Shown: positions 32,537-40,467 of the stretch, piece by piece | Position numbering within the stretch: the stretch's first letter is position 1 | How the letters are laid out: each line of letters begins with the position of its first letter | From: JBEIVB01 sp040374085 | GTDB taxonomy: Bacteria > Bacteroidota > Bacteroidia > UBA4408 | Assembly (NCBI GenBank): GCA_040374085.1 | Contig: JBEIVB010000008.1 | Location: 1-46,630 of the forward strand | Direction: 5' to 3' | DNA length: 46,630 nt | Translations under genes and position numbers: made by a program | Notes under the pieces: generated by a model | Told to the model about the DNA's origin: nothing | What the model saw: the letters and a program-made list of their open reading frames with translations, nothing else | Database searches by the model: none

Positions 32537-32621
32537 GCCCGGGTGGTGGAACAGGTAGACACGCAGGACTTAAAATCCTGTGACCCTAAAGGTCGTACGG
32601 GTTCGATTCCCGTCTCGGGTA
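32537..32621 (+). tRNA. tRNA-Leu (anticodon TAA)
   Basis: The gene has acceptor GCCCGGG with CTCGGGT (G-T closing pair), a long variable arm (GACCCTAAAGGTC), an anticodon arm CAGGA-CTTAAAA-TCCTG and the T-loop GTTCGATTC. The 85-base size and long variable arm identify a class II leucine tRNA. No CCA is encoded (CTTC follows), unlike its neighbour. Confidence 0.96.
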
Positions 32622-32689
32622 CTTCAATTCGCGCAACACCCGCGCCCATGCCGCGTTTTTGCGTACATTTCGCAGCTGATTTCTGCCGC

Positions 32690-34300
32690 ATGAAACCTTT
32701 GTTTTTCTTCACACTCGTGGGTTCCCTTTTTATAGGTCGGGCCACTTTTGCACAGTCTGCACTTGGGTCTAGGGTAGTAACCTTCCCCGACTATGCCGGG
32801 CCTCAAATGAATTTTCTGAAGGCCATAGGACCCGTTCGGGGCACCCTTTATCAAGTAGCGTGCAAAGGGCTCACCTTATCTTACCGCAACGCCTACATAC
32901 GCTCTCTAAATGCGGCAGAAGGGAAAGCCGGTGCTTGGTTGCCCTTAAACCTGGAACCTTTTAAAATCTTAGACGAATTAGAGGACGTCTTGGTGTTCAA
33001 CGAGAGCATCTGGATTCTTTTCAGCGGAACCAATCCGGCCAGCAGAGAACCTTGGCTTATGGCCACCGAAATCGACCCTCAAAACGGAAACGTTATAGGA
33101 AAAGTGCAAATCCTTTGTCCTATGATAAATCCTCGGCCCACAAAAAGCAACGAGATGCCTGTTTGTAGGGTTAGTCCCGATGGGCATACCTTAATGGCAT
33201 ATCAGATGGGGCTCGACTATTTTCCGGTAGCTGCAGGAGGAGACGATAGGAGTAAGGTTATGGGTATGAACATTGGAGTTTGGACCATAGGAGAAGCCGA
33301 AAGCTGGCGGAAGCAGGTGGTGCTGGACGATGGCCGCAACGTATTCGACCGCGGCCAAGCTAAGGTAGATAACCAGGGCAGGGTATTGGTAAACGGGGTG
33401 ATGGAGGAAGGTGGATTTGGAACCGGCTCCTCCGGAAAAAAAGAGGTAGCTACCCTCATTGCCTTATGGGAGAAAGGGAATAAAATAGCCAAGACGCGCG
33501 CAAATCCCAACAGCTCTCCAAATCCCGAATTTTGGGCAGATTGGCACGGTAAGGATTCCATTAAGATGGCTACTGTGTTTTTCGAAGACCGATACAAATA
33601 CACCATGGGGTATGCCACCGGCTGGTGGGTGCCGGCCCGAAACCAAATGGTGTGGAAAAGCCAGCACACTTGGCTGGATGGTTTTAAGGATCAATCGGGT
33701 TGGCAAGCAAGTGGTGTTGGCAGATTGGGTTTAACCTTCGATCAGCTGGCGGCACCGGAAGAGGCGCAGGTGAAAGGCATCTACACTATAGGCAATGGAA
33801 CGAGCTGGTTGATGATTGAAGTGCGCAACCCAAACGCCCTGCGCGATAAGGTGGAGCGCCGTTTCAAAGAAAGCAGCCTCAGTGGATTTGCAGAAAGCGA
33901 AACCGAGGCTTGGAAACGCATTTACCAATTTGCGGCAGATGCCCCCAACGGTGTGTTTATGATTCCGGTAGATGCCGCATTGACTACCGGAACCCCATAT
34001 TACATAAACCGCCGAAGCTACAGCAAACTGGAGCCCGAACGCTGCATCACCCATCCGCTCGTCCAAAATTCGAATCCAACCTATTTGCAACTCGAATTCC
34101 CCGAGGCCAGTTCAAGACAAACCCCAGTGCTCGTTCAGGTCTCCTTCTCAGAAGGGAAATGGAACCGTAAGAATATAGAAATAGCCGGTGCGGAAGCCTT
34201 CGACCTATATATCAATAAAAGTGATTTTATACCCGGACTTGGCATGCTGGTTTTCGGAGTTAATGGAGCTCAAGAATGGCTCGGAATAGTTGGCTTCTAG
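32690..34300 (+). CDS. Secreted protein of unknown function, 536 aa
   Basis: The ATG at 32690 gives a clear signal peptide (MKPLFFFTLVGSLFIGRATF..AQS). A longer frame from 32441 runs through both tRNA genes and is rejected. After the signal the protein is beta-rich with many short repeats of hydrophobic-aromatic strands (DVLVFNESIWILFSG, GHTLMAYQMG, MATVFFEDRYKY), as in a beta-propeller or beta-sandwich. Trp-rich sections (FWADWHGKDS, GWWVPARNQMVWK) are notable. I do not know the family. Size and export resemble the secreted protein at 37529..39136, but I see no clear alignment. The next gene, a hydrolase, starts 8 bases after its stop. Confidence 0.8.
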   Translation: MKPLFFFTLVGSLFIGRATFAQSALGSRVVTFPDYAGPQMNFLKAIGPVRGTLYQVACKGLTLSYRNAYIRSLNAAEGKAGAWLPLNLEPFKILDELEDVLVFNESIWILFSGTNPASREPWLMATEIDPQNGNVIGKVQILCPMINPRPTKSNEMPVCRVSPDGHTLMAYQMGLDYFPVAAGGDDRSKVMGMNIGVWTIGEAESWRKQVVLDDGRNVFDRGQAKVDNQGRVLVNGVMEEGGFGTGSSGKKEVATLIALWEKGNKIAKTRANPNSSPNPEFWADWHGKDSIKMATVFFEDRYKYTMGYATGWWVPARNQMVWKSQHTWLDGFKDQSGWQASGVGRLGLTFDQLAAPEEAQVKGIYTIGNGTSWLMIEVRNPNALRDKVERRFKESSLSGFAESETEAWKRIYQFAADAPNGVFMIPVDAALTTGTPYYINRRSYSKLEPERCITHPLVQNSNPTYLQLEFPEASSRQTPVLVQVSFSEGKWNRKNIEIAGAEAFDLYINKSDFIPGLGMLVFGVNGAQEWLGIVGF

Positions 34301-34308
34301 CCACGGCG

Positions 34309-35139
34309 ATGCACCGTTTGCTGTTGCTTCTTTTATTGCATGGGGTCGCAGATGCTGTAGCCCAGCCCTCAGGCTTCCGAGGCAGAATGCTTCAGGTAAA
34401 CCAGAGGCAGGTGCACGTGCTCGACACCGGCAAAGGCCCAACTGTGTTGCTGCTGCATCCAAACAGCGGAGACATTGCCAGCATGGAAAAGCAGATTCGC
34501 TTTTTTCTTCCCAATCACCGGGTGGTTCTGCCCGAAGCAAGAGGGCACGGCAAATCTCCATTAGGCAAAGACAGTCTAACCTATGAGCGTATAACAGAAG
34601 ATGTATATGAAGTAGTGCAGTACCTGAAACTCGACTCTTGTCTTGTTTTCGGATGGAGCGACGGTGGTATTGTGGGACTTAGGCTCGCCATGAAGCACCC
34701 GAAGGTGGTAAAGCGCCTTGCCGTTTATGGTGCCAACTTGCGGCCGGATACAACTGCAATACATGCATTTGCCATCCATATGGTGCGCAACGATCTTGCC
34801 TTTTTTCAACAACGTATTGAAGCAAATGACACCACACAACCCTGGAAATATTTGGTGGCTCAGCACCATCTTCTCTTATACCACCCCAATTGGAAAGCCC
34901 CAGAATTAAAGTCCATAGCTTGTCCGGTGCTGGTGATGAGCGGAGATTGCGACATCATCCGCATGCAGCATACCATAGACCTATTTGAGGCGATACCCAA
35001 GGCCCAACTCTGTGTGTTTCCGGGTGGTACTCATTTCGATCCCATGTTCCGTGAAGAGCGCGTAAATAGCCTACTTCAGGATTTTTTCTCCAAGCCATTT
35101 AAAAGGCCCACCAGCGAAGGTGTAATGAAAGGAGAATAA
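34309..35139 (+). CDS. Secreted alpha/beta hydrolase
   Basis: ATG at 34309 is chosen; ATG at 34276 would overlap the upstream gene by 25 bases but is also possible. The signal peptide MHRLLLLLLLHGVADAVAQ precedes a 257-residue alpha/beta fold: oxyanion region LLLHPNSGD, the nucleophile elbow FGWSDGG with Ser, then a lid region of about 60 residues, then the acid in LVMSGDCDII and the His in FPGGTHFDP. The three catalytic residues are in the right order. Substrate is unknown; exported esterases and similar enzymes have this form. It follows the 536-residue gene by 8 bases on the + strand and converges on the beta-barrel gene. Confidence 0.85.
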   Translation: MHRLLLLLLLHGVADAVAQPSGFRGRMLQVNQRQVHVLDTGKGPTVLLLHPNSGDIASMEKQIRFFLPNHRVVLPEARGHGKSPLGKDSLTYERITEDVYEVVQYLKLDSCLVFGWSDGGIVGLRLAMKHPKVVKRLAVYGANLRPDTTAIHAFAIHMVRNDLAFFQQRIEANDTTQPWKYLVAQHHLLLYHPNWKAPELKSIACPVLVMSGDCDIIRMQHTIDLFEAIPKAQLCVFPGGTHFDPMFREERVNSLLQDFFSKPFKRPTSEGVMKGE

Positions 35140-35149
35140 TCCAAAAGCG

Positions 35150-35926
35150 TTAAAACCGGTAGCTAAAATTAAGGGCCAATCGGAGATATACCTTACCGGT
35201 TACCGGCCCCGGCACCAAGCTTTTTGCCAGTGCATTATCCAATAAGGTTTCGGAGCCAAGAAGCCACCCAAAAGAACCCTGTACAAGAAAACCAAAATGC
35301 TCGCTGGAAAGTACGTTGATGCCGCCCAGCGCGCCCAACATGACTCGATTGAAACGTTCGGCAGGTATGTTGAACCGAGTAGGATCAAGGCCCCAAAATT
35401 TCATAAGATTTGCGTTGTCCGGGCTTTGATACCAGATGACGCGCGTTTGGTGCAGCCCACCTTCCAAACCCAACATAAGACTGTAATCGTCCCAGTCATT
35501 GGTGTAGCATCGAATTTGGTAGAGAAACCCGGAGTGATTGTACCCCAAAGAGTATTCAGCAGAACGTTCTGCGCCGGGTCTGGCGGCCAATACAACCGGA
35601 TCTATGTAGGAACTTAAGTCGAGACTGGGTACGGATTCGCTGCTGGAAAAGTCGTTGCTGCTTAAAGCCCGATAGGATGCATACCCCATCCACGCTACTT
35701 CTAGGTTGCGTATGGGGGCGTATGAAACCCCGAGTGCAAACTGCCGGCTTCCAGAACCTTCTCGAGCGTCGTAATCCAACGATCCGTTTCCGTTTACACC
35801 ACCCAAATTGGTGACCTGAAAGGGATTCACGGTGATGCCCCAATGACCGGCAAAAAGGGGGTGTGATGCAAGCATGAACACCAGAAGGAAGAACTTTGAA
35901 AAGCAACAGATGCGTAGAGTTTTCAT
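35150..35926 (-). CDS. Outer-membrane beta-barrel protein of unknown function
   Basis: The 258-residue protein begins with a signal peptide (MKTLRICCFSKFFLLVFMLASHPLFA). The rest alternates short hydrophobic and polar residues in strands such as QFALGVSYAP, VAWMGYASYRAL, SLMLGLEGGLHQTRVIWYQ, HFGFLVQGSFGWLL and VYLRLALNFSYRF. It ends in Phe, which is common for barrel proteins. Roughly ten strands fit a small outer-membrane barrel. I recognise no named family. It lies 10 bases after the stop of the protease-like lipoprotein on the same strand, so the two probably act together. Confidence 0.7.
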   Translation of the reverse strand: MKTLRICCFSKFFLLVFMLASHPLFAGHWGITVNPFQVTNLGGVNGNGSLDYDAREGSGSRQFALGVSYAPIRNLEVAWMGYASYRALSSNDFSSSESVPSLDLSSYIDPVVLAARPGAERSAEYSLGYNHSGFLYQIRCYTNDWDDYSLMLGLEGGLHQTRVIWYQSPDNANLMKFWGLDPTRFNIPAERFNRVMLGALGGINVLSSEHFGFLVQGSFGWLLGSETLLDNALAKSLVPGPVTGKVYLRLALNFSYRF

Positions 35927-35936
35927 CGGATAAAGA

Positions 35937-37448
35937 TTATTTAAACTCCAGATTCAGTCCCTCTGCTGCCACACGCGCGGGAATACCAAAAGACAACCCT
36001 TCAATGCCTTTTCCGGAAAGCTTCATGGTGGAAATGCCCACTACCCTACCCTGTTGATCTACCAGAGGTCCTCCGCTGTTTCCGGGATTGATGCTCACAT
36101 CGGTTTGCAGGAGAGCTTTGCCGGCAACCTCGCGAATGCCGCTGATGATGCCTTTGGTTACCGTTTGATTCAAGTTTTTTTCCAGCGGTGTTCCAATGGC
36201 CCAAACGTCGTCACCAATCTCAGCTGCATCCGGCGGAGCGAAGCTTAGGCAAGGCAAACTGTCGGCAGGAATTTGCACCAGAGCAAGGTCCATAGCCGTG
36301 TTCCGCTTGAGCACCCTTCCAGTGAAGGTGGCTCCGTTCTTGAGGCGCACCATTACGTTTGTCTGATCTTCGACCACATGTTGATTGGTGAGCAACATGC
36401 CGTTGGCTGCCACAAAAAATCCGCTGCCAAATCCATTTGACGTTTCTATGGTTACGACCGCTTCAGTGGCATAGCGCAGGGCTTCTTTAAAGGTGGAGAA
36501 CGAAATCGGAGCAGGTGTTTTGAGCACCACCTTCTCTCCTACCGCCATCCTTTGTGCCTTTGCCTTTGCCCGGTTCAAAATCTGCCAAAGGGTGTCGATG
36601 GAAAGCAGGTGACGGGCGCTCTCGCGGAGCTGTTCGGCCAGCAAAGGCTGACGCTGACTGAACCTGCTGTAGGGTGTTTCGAGGCGGCATACGACCACGC
36701 TGCTGCTGTCGCCACCGTAGCCGGACAGCACCTCCCACTCCACCGCAATTCGCCCGCTTCCATTTAATGAGCGCAACGTGCTTCCACCCTTAAAACTGCC
36801 TTTGGCCCACAACACACGAGGCCGCAAGCAAAGGTCTGCTCCGGATGCAGAGAGGGGTTTTGTAGCATCGGCCACCGGTGCCTCAAGATTCTGTTCAGAA
36901 AAGGCTTCTTGCAAACTGCCTAAACACTCCCAACTGCCAATGCCCATGAGGCGCTTCTCACGCGATGATTCGGGTTTCAGCATGGATCCGTTTAGAGCAT
37001 ACGCAAACGTGGCATTCGCGTCTAGGGTTGGCTCCAACAATGCCAATCGGGGCGCTTGTTCGGGTATATACAATTTACGAACCAACCGAACGGTATCTGG
37101 AAACAACGTTACCGTTGTAGAGGCGTTGGAGGCGTCATCTACTATACAAGGAATGCACAACAATAGAGCATCCAAAAACACCGGGAAGAATCGCACATCG
37201 CGCACCACACTCACTTTGGCATCCAAGTACCCATCCTTGCTCACCACCAACTGTTCCACCTCATCGCCTCGAGCACCCATTCGCGAAGGTGTTTGACCTA
37301 CGGCAAACCCCTTAGGGGTAGATATTTCGGCATTGGGAGGGAAAGAAACAAGTTCAGGGAGGGAGTTTCGTCCATACCAAACCGTAGCGCATCCGCCTAA
37401 CGTAAGCAAGGCCAATAGGCCCAATACCATTCGCAGCATCGTGTTCAT
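35937..37448 (-). CDS. Lipoprotein with trypsin-like (HtrA/DegP-type) serine protease domain
   Basis: The start is ATG at 37448 (MNTMLRMVLGLLALLTLGGCATV); ATG at 37439 is an alternative and TTG at 37457 is not needed. The lipobox LGGC marks a lipoprotein anchor. After about 290 residues of unknown domain, the C-terminal 190 residues form an HtrA-type S1 protease: GFGSGFFVAANGMLLTNQHVV with His, then TAMDLALVQIP with Asp, then SINPGNSGGPLVDQQGRVVG with Ser. No PDZ domain follows. It should be an outer-membrane-anchored protease of the periplasm or surface, coupled to the barrel protein 10 bases downstream. The N-terminal half with FAYALNGSMLKPESS is unlike standard HtrA. Confidence 0.85.
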   Translation of the reverse strand: MNTMLRMVLGLLALLTLGGCATVWYGRNSLPELVSFPPNAEISTPKGFAVGQTPSRMGARGDEVEQLVVSKDGYLDAKVSVVRDVRFFPVFLDALLLCIPCIVDDASNASTTVTLFPDTVRLVRKLYIPEQAPRLALLEPTLDANATFAYALNGSMLKPESSREKRLMGIGSWECLGSLQEAFSEQNLEAPVADATKPLSASGADLCLRPRVLWAKGSFKGGSTLRSLNGSGRIAVEWEVLSGYGGDSSSVVVCRLETPYSRFSQRQPLLAEQLRESARHLLSIDTLWQILNRAKAKAQRMAVGEKVVLKTPAPISFSTFKEALRYATEAVVTIETSNGFGSGFFVAANGMLLTNQHVVEDQTNVMVRLKNGATFTGRVLKRNTAMDLALVQIPADSLPCLSFAPPDAAEIGDDVWAIGTPLEKNLNQTVTKGIISGIREVAGKALLQTDVSINPGNSGGPLVDQQGRVVGISTMKLSGKGIEGLSFGIPARVAAEGLNLEFK

Positions 37449-37528
37449 CCGCAACAAAAAAACATAAATAATCGATGCAGCAGTTTCAAAATAATCCCTT
37501 GCTTTGCATGTATCATCATCTACACTTC

Positions 37529-39136
37529 ATGAAATCATTTTTTTGTTGGTTGTTGGCATGCAGCACCTTACCCCTGGTTGTTGAGGCTCAGGGCGGCTTC
37601 CCCGAAGCCAAGTTGAAACTGGGCCCCCTCGTAAAAGGCTTACCCGGCGGCTCTATTGCAACTTGTTTATCAAAAGACCGAACGGGATATTTTCTCATTG
37701 GGCAGGGCGAAGGGGGCAGCTCCATTGATATGGGCAGCGACCCCTACCTTCAAAAAATCATGCCCGATCTAAGCATGGGTCCAATATACGATCAAGTAGA
37801 CGAACCCAAAGATGAGGAGAGCGGAAAGCGCTATAAGGTTGAGCATATGACCCGCCTGGGTGAAAACTTCTACACCATACTCTCCATTTACCGTCGAAAG
37901 GAAGACCGCGACTTGGTGCTTGCACGATCCCTCGACCCCAAAACCCTAAAGCCATCTACCAAAACCATTACCCTTACCGAAGAGGTGCACGAGGGACGCA
38001 AAGACCGTAAGAACTACATCTTCAAATCCAGCGGCGATGGGTTGCACATGGCCATGATCATCGACATGGCTCGTCCGGAAAAAGACGAGAAGGTAACTTT
38101 CAAAGTTGGGGTCTTCGATCAAAACATGGGCACAGAGTGGAAAGGCAACATAAGTCTTCCATACACCAACCGCGAGATCGGCGATCCTGTTTTTCGCATA
38201 GACAACAATGGAAATATATACGTGACTACGAAGATTTACATTGATGGTGAGCGGGAAGTGCGCAAAGGGGCACCCAACTACAAATGGCACATCTTCCTAT
38301 TCTCTAACAAAGGGCAGAAAATGACCGACCACGAGATCAAACTCGATGGAGGACTTTTTGTGAACAGCTTCTCTTTTGGTGTTGGGGGCAACGATGAAAT
38401 TGTGTTGGCCGGATTATACAGCAAGGAAAACATCCTCAATGCAGACGGTTCCTTTTTTCAGCGCATGGACCTTTACACCGGCAGTGTAAAAGCTTTTAAT
38501 ACCCAAGAATTTGATGTAGATTTTTTAGCCCAGGGCTTGTCAGACAAAGCCAAAGCCCGCATGGCCCGTCGCGAGGCTAAGGGCAAGGAATACGAATTGA
38601 GCAACTACGATTTGCGTGACCTGGTGTACTTGCCCGACGGCTCGGCCTTGCTTACCGGCGAGCAATACTATGTTGTGGTGTACACCACAACCGTAAACGG
38701 ACATACCACCACCAACTACGAATACAACTACCGAAACATAATAGCGGTTAAGATATCCAAGGAAGGACGCATACAATACTCGTCTTATGTTCCTAAGATG
38801 CAGATATCCACCAACGACCGCGGACCACATTCCTCCTTTGCCATGTTTGTGGGTTCCAAAAGTGCCTACTTCCTTTACAACGACCATAAAGCCAATGCCG
38901 ATAAGCCCGATTACAACCTCAACAACTTCACCATTTCGAACAGAAATGGTGTGGCTATGATGGGGAAGATGGATTTGGCAACGGGCAAGATCCAGCGCAA
39001 GCCCCTCATCAGCATGGAGGAATTAGAGGTTGCATTCCGACCAAAATCGAGCGAGCAGATTGATGAAAAAACCTTCCTCTTTTCCTGTGAGGAGGGTAAA
39101 AAAGAGCAGTATGGCATCATCACCTTCAGTGAATAA
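37529..39136 (+). CDS. Secreted protein of unknown function, 535 aa
   Basis: ATG at 37529 gives a signal peptide (MKSFFCWLLACSTLPLVVEA) and the mature start QGGFPEAKLKLG. The upstream frame to 37475 is rejected for lack of a signal. The protein looks beta-rich with blade-like repeats: GYFLIGQGEG, FYTILSIYRRKEDRDLVLA, GNIYVTTKIYIDGE, EIVLAGLYSKEN and RDLVYLPDGSALLTGEQYY, consistent with a beta-propeller. No catalytic motif is seen. It lies divergent to the protease across 80 bases and ends with a good terminator at 39159..39186, so it is monocistronic. Similar proteins are often surface or periplasmic in Bacteroidota, function unknown. Confidence 0.8.
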   Translation: MKSFFCWLLACSTLPLVVEAQGGFPEAKLKLGPLVKGLPGGSIATCLSKDRTGYFLIGQGEGGSSIDMGSDPYLQKIMPDLSMGPIYDQVDEPKDEESGKRYKVEHMTRLGENFYTILSIYRRKEDRDLVLARSLDPKTLKPSTKTITLTEEVHEGRKDRKNYIFKSSGDGLHMAMIIDMARPEKDEKVTFKVGVFDQNMGTEWKGNISLPYTNREIGDPVFRIDNNGNIYVTTKIYIDGEREVRKGAPNYKWHIFLFSNKGQKMTDHEIKLDGGLFVNSFSFGVGGNDEIVLAGLYSKENILNADGSFFQRMDLYTGSVKAFNTQEFDVDFLAQGLSDKAKARMARREAKGKEYELSNYDLRDLVYLPDGSALLTGEQYYVVVYTTTVNGHTTTNYEYNYRNIIAVKISKEGRIQYSSYVPKMQISTNDRGPHSSFAMFVGSKSAYFLYNDHKANADKPDYNLNNFTISNRNGVAMMGKMDLATGKIQRKPLISMEELEVAFRPKSSEQIDEKTFLFSCEEGKKEQYGIITFSE

Positions 39137-39158
39137 CCTGCCCAAAACCTCTCAAAGA

Positions 39159-39186
39159 AAAGCAACCCAAACGGTTGCTTTTTTTG
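39159..39186 (+). terminator. Rho-independent terminator after the secreted protein gene
   Basis: AAAGCAACC (39159..39167) and GGTTGCTTT (39173..39181) form a 9-base stem with a 5-base loop, and further T residues follow on the + strand. Confidence 0.85.
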
Positions 39187-39221
39187 TTGAAGGGATTGGT
39201 ACGCAGCGTGATTCCAGGAGT

Positions 39222-39229
39222 TACCTTTG
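39222..39229 (+). promoter_or_regulatory. Promoter -7 box TACCTTTG before the lipid-kinase gene
   Basis: The box fits TAnnTTTG fully and ends 6 bases before the ATG at 39236. An upstream GATTGG (TTG core) lies near the expected -33 distance. If transcription starts 6-7 bases after the box, the first ATG would be leaderless, or translation starts at ATG 39251. Confidence 0.55.
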
Positions 39230-39235
39230 TGTACC

Positions 39236-40114
39236 ATGCCTGCTCAAGTAATGCACTTCATCTTAAACCCCATTGCCGGGGGTATGCCTGCAGAGCGGGT
39301 GGAGGAGTACATCCGCCAATTCATTAAACCCGTTCTCATTTCCCCTGAATTTCATTACACTCAATATGCAGGGCATGGATACGAAATCGCACGAGACTTG
39401 GCTGCGGCCGGTGCGCCATTTGTGGTGGCGTTTGGGGGCGATGGCACTGCACACGAAGTAGGTGCGGCCCTAATTGGGACCGAAACCGCAATGGGCATCA
39501 TACCCAACGGTTCGGGCAATGGCTTTGCCCGTCACCTAAAAATTCCTCTTCAGTTTCCGGAATGCGTGGAAGTGTTAAATCGGTTGAGTTTAAAAATGGT
39601 GGATACCGGCGAAATCAATGGTCAGCCATTTTTGAATGTTGCCGGCATTGGCTTTGATGCAGACGTTGCGAAGATCTTTGCTGAGCGCAAGCGCACCGGT
39701 TTCTGGGGTTATGCCTCCATCATATTCAAAAGCTTTGCCAAGGCTCAAAATGAGTTTTTTGAGTTGGAGTTGGAATCGGAGGTTATGCGCCCAAAAGCCT
39801 TAATGATATGTTTTGCCAATGGAGCGCAGTTTGGAAACCGCGCCTACATTGCACCCAAGGCCTCCACCAGCGATGGCTTTATGGAGGTGTGCATTCTCCG
39901 CAAACCCATGTGGATTAGCCTTCCATTTTTTCTTTGGATGATGTTTAACAAACATACCGACCGCTCACGATACTTGAAAATTTATCGAACGCGTGAAGTT
40001 GTGGTACGGCACAATGGAGCCATCTTTCAGGCCGACGGAGAGGTTTCTCACGCACCGCCGGAGTTTCGGGTGCGTATCTTGCCATCGTCTTTGCACATTC
40101 TCGTTCAGAAATGA
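39236..40114 (+). CDS. Diacylglycerol kinase-like lipid kinase (DagK/YegS family)
   Basis: The protein belongs to the diacylglycerol/sphingosine kinase fold. It opens with MHFILNPIAGGMP, then has the nucleotide-binding GGDGTAHEVG and NGSGNGFARHL motifs, and NVAGIGFDADVA near the middle, followed by a beta-rich C-domain (EVCILRKPM, FQADGE). This fits the bacterial YegS/DgkB family of about 290 residues. ATG at 39236 is used, but ATG at 39251 gives the family-standard MHFILNP start. The stop overlaps the start of the SUI1-like gene by ATGA, so translation is probably coupled. Substrate may be diacylglycerol or another lipid alcohol. Confidence 0.88.
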   Translation: MPAQVMHFILNPIAGGMPAERVEEYIRQFIKPVLISPEFHYTQYAGHGYEIARDLAAAGAPFVVAFGGDGTAHEVGAALIGTETAMGIIPNGSGNGFARHLKIPLQFPECVEVLNRLSLKMVDTGEINGQPFLNVAGIGFDADVAKIFAERKRTGFWGYASIIFKSFAKAQNEFFELELESEVMRPKALMICFANGAQFGNRAYIAPKASTSDGFMEVCILRKPMWISLPFFLWMMFNKHTDRSRYLKIYRTREVVVRHNGAIFQADGEVSHAPPEFRVRILPSSLHILVQK

Positions 40115-40467
40115 AGAAACAAAAGCTTACCGGACTGGAATCTCTCGGCGGGTTGGTTTACAGCACCAACCCCGAAGCGATTGTTCCCCCATCCGATGGG
40201 GAATCTGCTGAGCCGGTAGAGCCGGGCACGCAGCTCCTCTATGTATCTCTCGACCGGAGGCAAAGGGCCGGCAAATCGGTAACCCTCATAGAAGGGTTTT
40301 CGGGCCCTCAGGATCAACTTGATGCCTTAGGAAAAGCCCTGAAAACCCGCTGCGGAACAGGTGGAACTGTGAAAGATGGCTGCATCCTCATACAAGGGGA
40401 TGTGCGCGAAAAAGCAATTGCCTTTTTATTGGAAAAAGGCTATAAAACAAAAAGAAAGGGTGGCTGA
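40111..40467 (+). CDS. SUI1/eIF1-like translation initiation factor family protein
   Basis: The 118-residue protein matches the bacterial SUI1 family (YciH). After a variable N-terminal part (1-48) it shows RRQRAGKSVTLIEGFSG, LGKALKTRCGTGGTVKDG and CILIQGDVREKAIAFLLEKGYKT, which is the eIF1 fold. Bacterial members are known to bind the ribosome and influence start-site fidelity, with unclear physiological role. Its start overlaps the lipid kinase stop (ATGA). It ends 5 bases into the helicase GTG frame. The trio kinase-SUI1-helicase thus forms one coupled operon. Confidence 0.9.
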   Translation: MKKQKLTGLESLGGLVYSTNPEAIVPPSDGESAEPVEPGTQLLYVSLDRRQRAGKSVTLIEGFSGPQDQLDALGKALKTRCGTGGTVKDGCILIQGDVREKAIAFLLEKGYKTKRKGG

